NCBI GenBank assembly: GCA_001603905.1
Contig: LVAE01000086.1
Coordinates: forward strand, 1 to 33,270
Source of the DNA: Fibrobacterales bacterium Fibro_02
GTDB taxonomy: Bacteria > Fibrobacterota > Fibrobacteria > Fibrobacterales > Fibrobacteraceae
DNA: 33,270 nt
Direction: 5' to 3'
In this document: one piece after another, positions 6,522 to 14,800 of the stretch
Layout of the letters: the number at the start of each line of letters is the position of its first letter
How positions within the stretch are numbered: the first letter of the stretch is position 1
Translations under genes and position numbers: made by a program
Notes under the pieces: model-generated
Seen by the model: only the letters and a program-made list of their open reading frames with translations
The model's database searches: none
What the model was told of the DNA's origin: nothing

Positions 6522-6553
6522 GGATTTTTAGAGTTTCCTATACAACACCTCCC

Positions 6554-6585
6554 AAGAGGCTTGCCGGCAACGGCGAGCCTCTTTA
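6554..6585 (+). terminator. Rho-independent terminator after the esterase gene
   Basis: AAGAGGCT-T-GCCG / CGGC-G-AGCCTCTTT stem-loop, about 32 nt after the esterase stop. Confidence 0.75.
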
Positions 6586-6746
6586 TGCGTGATGAAGGCG
6601 GCGAGTCCAAGCAGGCAACCTTTCTGATCGGCGCGTATGAGTTTACGGGATCGAGTCCTATCGGCGGTGCCGCGAATACGCTTTGCAACGGCAGAACCTT
6701 CAATGTCAAGGCTTCTGACGACATGGAATGCTATATCAGCTATTAA
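6585..6746 (+). other. Unassigned 53-codon open frame, possible gene fragment
   Basis: Open frame with residues GAYEFTGSSPIGGAANTLCNGRTFNVKASDDMECYISY. The composition looks coding-like, but the only ATG is in the 3' flank of a terminator stem and has no ribosome-binding site. I recognise no family. It may be the tail of a gene lost by rearrangement, or chance. The rest of the 6522-6870 gap holds the terminator, the gpx promoter and an operator. Confidence 0.2.
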
Positions 6747-6789
6747 GCTAGGTGAAAAAAAAATAAAGCATATTTTTTGCTTTCCCCTA

Positions 6790-6818
6790 TTGCTTTTTCA
6801 AATTAAATTTTATAAAAT
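6790..6818 (+). promoter_or_regulatory. Probable promoter of the gpx-ohrR operon
   Basis: TTGCTT, 17-bp spacer, TAAAAT in a very AT-rich region (an alternative -10 TATAAA overlaps). The operator palindrome starts 2 bp downstream. Confidence 0.5.
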
Positions 6819-6820
6819 TG

Positions 6821-6834
6821 AATTGTATACAATT
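6821..6834. promoter_or_regulatory. OhrR-type operator
   Basis: AATTGTATACAATT is a perfect 14-bp palindrome placed over the expected transcription start. It matches the core of the OhrR operator known from Bacillus ohrA (TACAATT repeats around TATA). The repressor is encoded as the second gene of the same operon, implying autoregulation relieved by organic peroxide. Confidence 0.75.
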
Positions 6835-6870
6835 AAAATGAATAAAACAATAGAAACGCGGAGGCAAAAT

Positions 6871-7413
6871 ATGACCATCTACGATTATACACTCACCGAC
6901 GGCAAGGGCAACCAGGTCCCGCTCGCAAACTTCAGGGGCAAGGTGATGCTCATCGTGAACACCGCGACCGGCTGCGGCTTCACCCCGCATTACAAGCCGA
7001 TCGAACAGATGTATTCCGATTTCCATGACAAGGGCTTCGAAGTCATCGACATTCCCTGCAACCAGTTCAAGGGCCAGACCCCCGGCACCGATGACGAAAT
7101 CCATGAATTCTGCACGCTCCATTACGGCACCGAATTCCCGCAAATGAAAAAGTCCGACGTGAACGGTCCCGACGAACTGCCGCTCTATACCTACCTGAAA
7201 TCGCAGAAGGGTTTTGAAGGTTTCGGGTTCGGCGTGAAGGCCGCCGCCATGGCGCTCTTGCTCAAGAGTATCGATAAGGACTACAAGAAAAACCCTGACA
7301 TCAAGTGGAACTTCACCAAGTTCGTGGTGGACCGTGAAGGCAACGTGGTCGCGCGCTTCGAACCCACCGCCGACATGGACGCCGTGCGCGCCTGTGTAGA
7401 AAAGTTGCTCTAG
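6871..7413 (+). CDS. Glutathione peroxidase family thiol peroxidase
   Basis: 180 residues, the normal length of a bacterial GPx. The peroxidatic residue is Cys35 in NTATGCGF (Cys rather than selenocysteine); the catalytic partners Gln65 (PCNQF) and Trp (KWNFTKF) are present. Thioredoxin fold, cytosolic, reducing organic hydroperoxides or H2O2, probably with thioredoxin as donor. The ATG at 6871 follows GAGG at 6-nt spacing; longer in-frame upstream starts run into the promoter and operator and are rejected. The MarR/OhrR gene follows after 8 nt, so this is a two-gene operon. An insertion-like GFGFGVKAAAMALLLKSIDKDYKKNPDI before the Trp motif is a common variation in bacterial members. Confidence 0.92.
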   Translation: MTIYDYTLTDGKGNQVPLANFRGKVMLIVNTATGCGFTPHYKPIEQMYSDFHDKGFEVIDIPCNQFKGQTPGTDDEIHEFCTLHYGTEFPQMKKSDVNGPDELPLYTYLKSQKGFEGFGFGVKAAAMALLLKSIDKDYKKNPDIKWNFTKFVVDREGNVVARFEPTADMDAVRACVEKLL

Positions 7414-7421
7414 GAGCTGCC

Positions 7422-7856
7422 ATGGACTGCCCCCAGCTAAAACTCGAAAACCAGCTGTGCTTTCCGCTGTATGCCGCGTCCAAGGAGATCACGCGCCGCT
7501 ACGCCCCGTACCTGGAACCGCTTGATCTCACGTACACGCAGTACATCGTGATGCTCGTGCTTTGGGAAGAGAAGAAGTGCAACGTGTCTGAACTCGGCAA
7601 AAAGCTGTTCCTTGATTCCGGGACGCTCACCCCGCTTTTGAAAAAGCTCGAAGCCAAGGGCTACATCCAGCGCACCCGCGAACAGAGCGACGAGCGCTGC
7701 CTTTCTGTAAGCCTTACCGCCGAAGGCGAATCGCTCAAGCGCAAAGCCGCGAGTGTCCCCAAGTCTATGGCCAGCTGCGTCAACCTCTCCGAACCTGAAG
7801 CAAAGACCTTGTACACCCTGCTGTACAAAGTGCTAGAAGGGTTCACGGCAGAATAA
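7422..7856 (+). CDS. ohrR: OhrR-type MarR-family peroxide-sensing repressor
   Basis: 144 residues, winged-helix MarR fold. LENQLCFPLYAASKEITRRYAPYLEPLDLTYTQYIVMLVLWE is nearly diagnostic for OhrR: Cys13 in NQLCF is the reactive thiol, and Tyr residues equivalent to the sulfenate-sensing pair are present. DNA-binding helix CNVSELGKKLFLDSGTLTPLLKKLEAKGYI and wing SDERCLSVSLT follow. The ATG at 7422 has GGAG at 5-nt spacing, overlapping the gpx stop region. It is predicted to bind the palindrome at 6821-6834 and repress the operon. Pairing OhrR with a glutathione peroxidase rather than an Ohr protein is unusual. Confidence 0.9.
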   Translation: MDCPQLKLENQLCFPLYAASKEITRRYAPYLEPLDLTYTQYIVMLVLWEEKKCNVSELGKKLFLDSGTLTPLLKKLEAKGYIQRTREQSDERCLSVSLTAEGESLKRKAASVPKSMASCVNLSEPEAKTLYTLLYKVLEGFTAE

Positions 7857-7931
7857 ATACAAGTTCACAAGTCTCCTCAAAAGTTTCTATTTTTTAAAGT
7901 AGATTCGTGTCACAAGAAAGAGGAGAAAATT

Positions 7932-9284
7932 GTGAAAAAACTGGTTTCGTTGGCAATAGTCTTGTTCTTTGCTGCAACCGCTTTTGCCGAAGAATATGTG
8001 GCTTCACAAAAGATTACGCAACAGGTTCTGTCAGGGGAACTTGCCCAGACGGTGTATGCTGGCGATGATATTGAACCGGTTAAAATTCTATATGAAAATA
8101 CTGGCCTTGGCGAAGATGCTGTACCAGAATATTCATCGACGAACTTTTTGGAAAATTTTGGCTTGTCGAAAAGGTGGACTAAGGGGCCCGCTTGTGAAAT
8201 TGCAGGAGAGATGAGAAGTGATATTGTCGCTGGTACGTACAAAGCATATATCCTGGTACAAGACGACGAAGGCAAATTCGCCAAGACGGAGTTCGAATTC
8301 ACTGTACTGGAAAAAGAAAAAACGTTGTCTTTAAAATGGAATGAAAGTAGCGGTGACGTGAATCAGGAAGTCACTGCGGGTGAGTCTATTACACCTATCG
8401 TTTTCGATTACGAGGGAATGACAAGTTATAGCGTGAGTGGACTCCCGTCTGGACTTACAAAGACTCTTGATAGCAAAAAACAAAAAATCATGATTGTCGG
8501 CTCTGTAAATAGCGATGTAATGTCCGGTGATTATGAATACAAAGTCACTGTTTGGAACGAAAAAGATGATGAAAAGAGCGTGTCAGGAACGATTGCCGTG
8601 GTAGGTGGCCAGGCTCGCACATCAATAAAACTTTTTAGTGATAATACAAGTCAGGAGGTCTTGGCGGGCAATGAGATTGAACCGGTTGTGTTCCAGTTTG
8701 CAAATGTTCGTGTCGATGAAAGTTTATCTTCATTTAAGTTCGAAGGATCGTTAAAAGGATCGTTTGCGTATAGTGTAGAAGGAAATAAGCTCACGTGCAG
8801 TGGAACTGTCGATAAAAATTCGAAGGGTGGGTTATACACGATAAGAATTATTGCAATAGGCGAAAATAACAATGATACCGCCTTTGCAAACGTTAATGTG
8901 ACTCGCGAGTCTGTAGAATCTTCGTCTAGTGTTGAAGCGTCGTCTAGTTCTAGCGTTGCGGCGTCTTCAAGTTCCGCCGAACCGTCTAGCTCCAGCAGCA
9001 ACATCGAAGAATCTTCTTCGAGCGAACAGACTATCGGGATTGCGACTGTGGCGACGAGTGGCGTGAAGTTTGGCTATGCGAACAATGTGCTGACCGTTGC
9101 GATGCCGAATTCTGCCATGCTCCGCGTACAGGTGTTCGACATGATGGGCCATCTGGTAGAATCTTTCGCCGAAACGGAAGCCTCTTCCAAGAATTTCAGC
9201 CTCGCTCACCTGACCAAGGGCAACTACGTGGTGCGCATCGAAAGCGCCCGCAGCGTCCGTACCGCAAGAATCCTGGTGAAATAA
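7932..9284 (+). CDS. Secreted protein with three Ig-like repeats, Ser-rich linker and C-terminal sorting-like module
   Basis: 450 residues. Signal peptide 1-19 (MKKLVSLAIVLFFAATAFA). Three repeats of about 100 residues begin QTVYAGDDIEPVKI, QEVTAGESITPIVF and QEVLAGNEIEPVVF; each looks like a bacterial Ig-like beta sandwich. A polyserine linker (about residues 327-370, SSSS blocks) leads to a C-terminal module with VQVFDMMGHLVESF...LTKGNYVVRIESARSVRTARILVK, resembling Por/T9SS-type sorting domains. Role probably surface display or adhesion; no catalytic motif seen. The start is GTG at 7932 after AGGAG at 7-nt spacing. Short hairpin at 9290 after the stop. Confidence 0.8.
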   Translation: MKKLVSLAIVLFFAATAFAEEYVASQKITQQVLSGELAQTVYAGDDIEPVKILYENTGLGEDAVPEYSSTNFLENFGLSKRWTKGPACEIAGEMRSDIVAGTYKAYILVQDDEGKFAKTEFEFTVLEKEKTLSLKWNESSGDVNQEVTAGESITPIVFDYEGMTSYSVSGLPSGLTKTLDSKKQKIMIVGSVNSDVMSGDYEYKVTVWNEKDDEKSVSGTIAVVGGQARTSIKLFSDNTSQEVLAGNEIEPVVFQFANVRVDESLSSFKFEGSLKGSFAYSVEGNKLTCSGTVDKNSKGGLYTIRIIAIGENNNDTAFANVNVTRESVESSSSVEASSSSSVAASSSSAEPSSSSSNIEESSSSEQTIGIATVATSGVKFGYANNVLTVAMPNSAMLRVQVFDMMGHLVESFAETEASSKNFSLAHLTKGNYVVRIESARSVRTARILVK

Positions 9285-9289
9285 TCGAA

Positions 9290-9313
9290 AACCCCCTCGA
9301 ATTTGAGGAGGTT
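9290..9313. terminator. Possible terminator hairpin between convergent genes
   Basis: AACCCCCTC-GAATTT-GAGGAGGTT stem with one mismatch, 6 nt after the stop of the Ig-repeat gene and 5 nt from the end of the leftward pseudogene. The T-tract is weak. Confidence 0.45.
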
Positions 9314-9317
9314 AAAT

Positions 9318-9786
9318 TCACCGTCCTTTCATGCTTTCCTGGATTTTCTCGATGACTTCTGCGGGGGTCACAAAGTCCAGAACGCTGAACGCAGTCATCT
9401 CGTTACCCATATCGTTGCTCTTCGAGCCAAAATACTTGGCCTCGGCAATGTCAATGCAAGCATTGCCGCTGCTCTCGGCCTTCGTATTTTATAAACGAGG
9501 CCCCGAAGTGATACACCTTGTCGTCGACGAGCAAAAAGCGGTCGTGAATCGTGCGCATTGTCTTCGGCTCTAGGCCCGGATATTGCTTGTTGTGTAATGC
9601 GACCGCCGCTTTGAATTCTGGCGTAATATGTGCGGAATAAACAACCGCCTGCACGCCCTTCGCTCGCATCGCCGCGAATTTCAGCACATTGCTTCCTTCA
9701 TGGGCAACTTGTAAATATTCCTTACAAGTTGAGTCCTTGTCTAATTCACCTTCTTTGTATATGTTCTTGAGGAGAATTGTGGACAT
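9318..9786 (-). pseudogene. Broken PLD-like gene (C-terminal part of an ORF6N/KilA-N-associated protein) interrupted by a palindrome
   Basis: The minus strand starts MSTILLKNIY and runs through LKFAAMRAKGVQAVVYSAHITPEFKAAVALHNKQYPGLEPKTMRTIHDRFLLVDDKVYHFGAS, a phospholipase D-like HxR-type segment (IHDRFL..DD.VYHFGAS) often found at the end of ORF6N-domain proteins. The frame then ends at 9451. A second frame continues as FGSKSNDMGNEMTAFSVLDFVTPAEVIEKIQESMKGR to a TGA at 9318-9320, giving a plausible natural C-terminus. The break coincides with a 62-bp imperfect palindrome (9429-9490). The first 17 nt (MSTILL) closely resemble the start of the ASCH gene at 11784, suggesting a recombination product. 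Stop of the KilA-N gene lies 7 nt upstream. Confidence 0.65.
9429..9490. repeat. 62-bp imperfect palindrome inside the PLD-like gene
   Basis: Outer arms AAAATAC (9429-9435) / GTATTTT (9484-9490), inner arms CGGCAATG (9443-9450) / CATTGCCG (9461-9468), with GGCC on each side in between. It separates the two frames of the broken gene, between GAS and MGNEMTAF. Confidence 0.65.
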
Positions 9787-9793
9787 AGCTTTT

Positions 9794-10618
9794 TTATTTT
9801 TTACTCTCAATCAACAGCTTCCGTCCGTCAACATTCTCAAGGACCGTCATTTGTTGAATAGCTATTTTGTTCAATTTTTCCAAGCGTTCAGATTGAGAGA
9901 GGTTGTCGTTTATAAAAACGGCATTCAGGTTTTCCATATTAGAAAGGCAAATTAGCTGGTTAATTGAAGCGTAATCGCGAATATTACCTTTCAGCAAGGG
10001 GTTTTCATCACGCCATTCCTTGGCAGTCTTTCCGAACATTGCAACATTGAGCATATCTGCTTCATCAGCATACACGAAAGATTTCTGCAGTGCAGTGAGC
10101 TTTGGAGGAATTAGATTCTGTTTGATAGCGTCGGTATGTATGCGATAATTGATTTTCGCCAGTTCCCGTTTAGCGCTCCATCCAATTTGTTTTTGCTCTT
10201 CTTCTTTAAGCCGCTGGAATTCCTCAATAAGATACAACTTAAACGATACACTTATTGCCGAGCCAAATTCAAAAGCGATGTCCTTATGGGCGTAAGTGCC
10301 GCCATAACGCCCTTTCTTTACGACTATGCCAATGGCATTCGTTTTCTCAATCCATTCACTACAACTCAGCACGAATGTGGGCAATCCGGCCTCCTTCCTA
10401 AAGTGGTCAAATTCGACCACTTTAAAACCAGCATTGTGAATAGTTTCCCAAGTACCTAAAAATTCCAATGTATAACGATTGCGAAGCCAATTCTTTATAA
10501 CATCGGCCGCACGAACATCATTTTCCTTGGCACCAGCCATATCCGTAAGACAAATGTAATCCTTGTTGTCTATATCCAAAACAGTTATTTTGGTGTTTTG
10601 AACATTAATTTGTGCCAT
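9794..10618 (-). CDS. KilA-N domain protein
   Basis: 274 residues from the ATG at 10618, preceded by AGGAGG at 5-nt spacing (an upstream in-frame start at 10678 lacks this). KilA-N DNA-binding domain at about residues 8-110: NTKITVLDIDNKDYICLTDMAGAKE...RNRYTLEFLGTWETIHN, then FVLSCSEWIEKTNAIGIVVKKGRYGGTYAHKDIAFEFGSAISVSFKLYLIEEFQRLKEEE, the conserved block of these proteins. The C-terminal half is helical and of unknown role. KilA-N proteins come from phages and mobile elements and are often anti-repressors or chromosomal orphans. The segment FKVVEFDHF is encoded by a perfect 10-bp inverted repeat. Strong promoter and operator upstream. Confidence 0.85.
   Translation of the reverse strand: MAQINVQNTKITVLDIDNKDYICLTDMAGAKENDVRAADVIKNWLRNRYTLEFLGTWETIHNAGFKVVEFDHFRKEAGLPTFVLSCSEWIEKTNAIGIVVKKGRYGGTYAHKDIAFEFGSAISVSFKLYLIEEFQRLKEEEQKQIGWSAKRELAKINYRIHTDAIKQNLIPPKLTALQKSFVYADEADMLNVAMFGKTAKEWRDENPLLKGNIRDYASINQLICLSNMENLNAVFINDNLSQSERLEKLNKIAIQQMTVLENVDGRKLLIESKK
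10399..10424. repeat. Inverted repeat inside the KilA-N gene
   Basis: TAAAGTGGTC (10399-10408), loop AAATTC, GACCACTTTA (10415-10424): perfect 10-bp arms. Read on the coding strand as FKVVEFDHF, a position where KilA-N proteins vary in sequence. Confidence 0.6.
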
Positions 10619-10680
10619 TCTATCCTCCTGATTATTCGCTAGCGCGAGTGAAATCGCCTTATTTGAAATTTTGAGCACTA

Positions 10681-10692
10681 GAACATTTGTTC
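10681..10692. promoter_or_regulatory. Operator-like palindrome GAAC-ATTT-GTTC
   Basis: Perfect palindromic arms (GAACA/TGTTC) over the predicted transcription start of the KilA-N gene. The form GAAC-N4-GTTC is that of Gram-positive LexA (SOS) boxes. Confidence 0.5.
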
Positions 10693-10696
10693 ACTA

Positions 10697-10725
10697 AATA
10701 TACATCCTCGCGCGGCCCCTGTCAA
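10697..10725 (-). promoter_or_regulatory. Strong promoter of the KilA-N gene
   Basis: On the minus strand TTGACA (10720-10725), exactly 17 bp, TATATT (10697-10702). Start expected near 10690, inside the GAAC-N4-GTTC palindrome. Confidence 0.7.
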
Positions 10726-10818
10726 GAGATTTCTCGAAAATTAATTGTGGCGAAATCGTCATAATTAACAAGTCATTTTCTGTCACGAACATTATCTATC
10801 TTTCGGGGCGGAGGCACT

Positions 10819-11136
10819 ATGGAAAACGACACGTTCGGCGGCGCGATACTCGCATGGGTCAAGAGCGCAAAGGCGTTCCTGAAAGTCCAGGCGGGCACCG
10901 GCGACAACCTGCTCGAAGAAGACATACGGGAAGGGTTCACCGACTATTGCCTATGGTCCACGTTCCGGCCGGAATGCATCGACACCGACGGCGAGCTCGA
11001 CATGGAATGCCTGGACAGCGGCATGGTCCTGTTCAGGGAAAACTGCACCCCCGGAGAGGCGCTGGAATCGAGCTACCGGCAAGCCTTCGGCACCGACTTC
11101 GACAAGGACGACATCGCGGTACTGATGGAAGAATGA
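10819..11136 (+). CDS. Small very acidic protein of unknown function
   Basis: 105 residues with 24 Asp/Glu and 8 Lys/Arg (net about -16). No signal peptide or membrane segment; N-terminal helix MENDTFGGAILAWVKSAKAFLKV, then GDNLLEEDIREGFTDYCLWSTF and an acidic C-terminus FDKDDIAVLMEE. Three Cys residues. The ATG at 10819 follows GGAGG at 4-nt spacing, so it is probably translated. GC-rich, unlike the defence genes to its right. I recognise no family. A DNA-mimic or antitoxin-like role is conceivable from charge and context only. Confidence 0.6.
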   Translation: MENDTFGGAILAWVKSAKAFLKVQAGTGDNLLEEDIREGFTDYCLWSTFRPECIDTDGELDMECLDSGMVLFRENCTPGEALESSYRQAFGTDFDKDDIAVLMEE

Positions 11137-11217
11137 CGCCGCCTTTTTACTTGGTGGGGGAAGAATCCCCCTGCCTGCAGCCGCTTTGTCCGCGGGTTCC
11201 GCAGACTGTCATCCCCG

Positions 11218-11256
11218 CGATTTTGTCTCGTCATCCCCGCGAAGGCGGGGATCTCC
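11218..11256. repeat. GTCATCCCCGCG palindromic intergenic repeat
   Basis: TCATCCCCGCGA occurs at 11209-11220 and again from 11231, where it forms CCCCGC-GAAG-GCGGGG (11235-11250) followed by ATCTCC. This is a hairpin repeat type common between genes in many proteobacterial and other genomes. It lies in the 11137-11412 gap, in which I see nothing else. Confidence 0.5.
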
Positions 11257-11412
11257 TTTCCAATCCGCGTCCAAACCGTCTTCCGGACACCCCCTCTCCT
11301 AGGAGCTCCGCCCCTAAAACCCCGGAAAACCAAAAGAGAAGTATGAATGTAGATATTTCATTATATAGGTCAAAAATACTGTAGTTAACATTTTTGCGTG
11401 TTGATGCTACTA

Positions 11413-11784
11413 TTATTCAATATACACAAAAGACTGTGGTGCCGCAGTAATACCGTATTCAGCAAGCTTTTTAGGCGTATCGAATTTTTGCAATTTTCCT
11501 AATCGGTAAGCATACGCCACCATTCTATTGGAAAAGTAGCCCATAAATTTTTGGCGAGAAATTCCTGCATATGTATGGGTTATTTCCCAAAGTTTTTTCG
11601 GAGAATCTTTTAACACGCCGAGAACCTCTACCGACGCCACAACTTTCATTTCGGGGGCGGTCGAATAAATCAGAATTCGCTCCACTTTACGTTTTGCCAT
11701 CTGCCTGCGGAATTCGAATCTCTTGGAGCCTTCAAGAATCCTGCGAACATATTCAGGTTTAATGGAAAGAAGAATTGTTGACAT
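11413..11784 (-). CDS. ASCH-domain protein
   Basis: 123 residues. MSTILLSIKPEYVRRILEGSKRFEFRRQMAKRKVERILIYSTAPEMKVVASVEVLGVLKDSP is the beta-barrel start of an ASCH (PUA-like) domain: SIKPEY...G.K..EFR is the signature, and IYSTAP..KVV is the second strand pair. The middle LWEITHTYAGISRQKFMGYFSNR is typical. ASCH proteins bind RNA or modified nucleosides, and some are enzymes. The start at 11784 fits the family better than ATG 11790; no good ribosome-binding site. It follows the YobI-like NTPase gene by about 20 nt on the same strand, so the two are very probably co-transcribed. Lacks recognisable signal or membrane segments. Confidence 0.85.
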   Translation of the reverse strand: MSTILLSIKPEYVRRILEGSKRFEFRRQMAKRKVERILIYSTAPEMKVVASVEVLGVLKDSPKKLWEITHTYAGISRQKFMGYFSNRMVAYAYRLGKLQKFDTPKKLAEYGITAAPQSFVYIE

Positions 11785-11804
11785 ACACATTTTTCAGAAA
11801 ATCA

Positions 11805-14800
11805 TTAAGCGTTTGCTCTTTTCTGATATACCCTTATTTTTTCACCGTCTTCCTTGAAACTTGATATTATGCCCTTTTCTTTCAAAATACCCATAAATAA
11901 TAAATTACTTGAGTTGTTCTCTAATTCTCGTTTCTTTCCATTATTTTCAATGCAAGATTTATAGGCGTCGCTCATTTTATTGTTAATCACATTCTTAATT
12001 TCGGTTTCTTTTAGATATCGTCCCTGCAAAGCTATAATTTTTTTCAACTCTTCTTCGTTATCTAGATTTCGGATAACTACAGCAATAGGTGTTTTTAATT
12101 GTCCTGAGAAATTCAATTCAATTATTTTCTTTCCAATCCAAACAAGGTGTTCTTTCTGATTTACGCCTTGCCATACACCAAAATCTCTTGACAAAAGCTG
12201 AGATTTTTGATCTTTGTTCAAGTCGACAGATTCCAAAAGTAACTTCATGTCATCAAAAGTCACTACTAACTTTAATTCGCTCCAATTATCCACAAAATCA
12301 TCAAACCATACAGCAATATATTTTGAAAGCAAATCTGTGTGATTTTGTTTGATTCCCAAATAATTTTCCGATGTAAGTGTAATCTTCTTTTGCCCTATTA
12401 GAACATCCATTTCTTTCGAGCCAATGTCGTATCTTTCCATTTTGTCATAATGCCAAGGACATACGCTCATTAATTTCAAGAAGCTTTCGATTGATAAAAT
12501 ATTTGATCCGGAAACAATATCATAGAATGAGGAAACTGCACTATAATTTCCATTTTCGTTTTTTAACTCTTCTTCCGTTATAGGTTTTTCTTTTGTCAAT
12601 TCTGCAATGACTTGGTTATCATTTAGATATTCAACCAAACAGGAGTCAAATTTATTTCCGTTAAATTTGAAATTTTCAAACACATTAAACCATGTGGGGC
12701 TGACTTTTTTGTGTTTGTATAGCAAATTACGGATGTCAGTTGTTTTTTCGTTGTTTTCGCCAAGTTTTATTTTAAAAGATTTGATTTTCGTTATATCGGA
12801 AACAAGGCAATCATTCTTTTCTATCAGTTCAAGTTTTGTTTCTGTCTGCAAAGCATTGTTGTTAAGTAATTCTATAAATGCATCTTCAGATTCATCTATT
12901 GATTCTTCTGTAGAAAGAACAATGTTTTTGACGAAAACTTCAATGTTTTGGTTTACATACGTTTTTACATTTTGATTTTGTAATTTGGATATTTGGGTGA
13001 AATAATTTTTAATTGATTTTTCAATGTCGCTAGCAAATGCATTTCTGATTATAATATCAAAATTATGCTTTGATATTTCATATGCGTTATTATCCAATAT
13101 GACATTATAAATTGGATACTTTACGGAATCGTCTAAAAGATTGAATTTTAAATTGTAATGGCAAATTTTGTTGGCAATAGTATTTTTGTCAATATCTAGA
13201 CGATGTAGAAAGGATATGTCTTTCGTCAAGAATGCAATGGCGTCTTTTTCTGTTTTTTCAAAATTCACATACAAAAAGAAATTATAAACTACATTTATTT
13301 CTTCGTTGCCAAAAAGAATGTCTATCCAGTTATTCTTTTTACCAAACAAATCATACAGTCTTCGGTACAATTTCGATTGAATGTTTGAACCTCCGCTAAA
13401 TTTGCTTAGGAAAATACTATTGCGGTTAAATACCTTGTAGTTCCAAAGGGCATTCAAGAAAGCATCGATGTGAATATCGTCGAATGTCAATATGCAAAAT
13501 AGCATGGAATAATTTAGAACTGCAGGTAATTTCCATTCAACATCTTTTATCCTTGTTACAATATTCCCGAAATTAGGGTTGTTTATTAACAATTCGAAGT
13601 TTGGTTGTTGTTTGTTTTTTATTAAGAGCAAATACTGTTTTTCTTGTACGCTCAGGGAATTTGCATAGAAATAAGAGATGTATTCAAAATAATTTTCGTC
13701 GATGTAACTATAACGCAAAAGGTATATTATAAAATCCTTGTTTATTGTCTTTACGTCCGTTACAAACTGTTCTGGAGAGAATTTATCCAACATCTCGGCG
13801 ATGGACATCTGCTGAATATCTGATATTGATTTTCTTTTTTCTGCAAGTTGCTTTTTTAGTTTTTCTATTTCTCCATTGATTCTTTTTGCGAGTAAATCTT
13901 CACGTTCTTTATAAGAATATAAAGGATTTACTTCTTTTTCTATCGCAAAAAAGTCATAACCAAAAGAGCCACTACTGTAATGAGAAGTGCAAGGAAGCGA
14001 TTTTTGTAATTGAAGTCTTGCAAAAGCCTCATCTGAAAGAAAATCCGAGATGTCGTTTACGATATACATGCCATTGTTTTTGGGCTTCTTTGAGAAAACC
14101 TTAGCGATATAGATCGTTCGTAATTCTTTTATATCGACTTCTACTTGATTTTCGATGTCCTTTATTTGTTTTTCTAATTGAGAGATGCTGTTCTCTATTT
14201 TAGGTGTTTCTGCTTCCGCAATATCTTGCTTCTTCTGGAAAATACTATATAATTCACCCTTATTCTGTGTAAGTAAGGCGAAATCATTTGGATATAAATT
14301 CTTGTATAAAATCAGCGCAAAAATTTTATTCCTATCTCGACAAATTTTTTGCTCTGATTCATTGTCATTTTCTGCATAATCATCTGCATTTATCTTTTGG
14401 TCATATATTTTAAATTCATTGATGCTATTTTTAAGCAAACGCATGTCATCAACAAACAAACCGATGTCCTGTAAAAAAGACTCGTCAATTTTGCCCAGTG
14501 GACTATCTTCATTTTCGTACCATTGATTTATCAACATGTCGCTGGAATTCTGATTATTTATTACAGGAATGACGGGGATGATAAAATCGAAGAATTTTGT
14601 TCGGGAACTATCCTTAAAAACTTCATCTCGCAAGGCATAAACAAACACTATCCTGCGATGAATTTTTTCATAGTTATTAAGAAGAGTATTTAATTCACGA
14701 AGTTTTATGAATATTTCTGTATTTCTAAATCGATCTAAATCTTCAAAGATGACAATATTAAAATTGGTGACCTCAAAGAAATAAAGAAGTTCATCTAAAT

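Noticed and set aside
12286..12294. Exact DnaA box TTATCCACA
   Set aside because: It lies within the AT-rich coding sequence of the YobI-like gene with no other boxes near; expected by chance.
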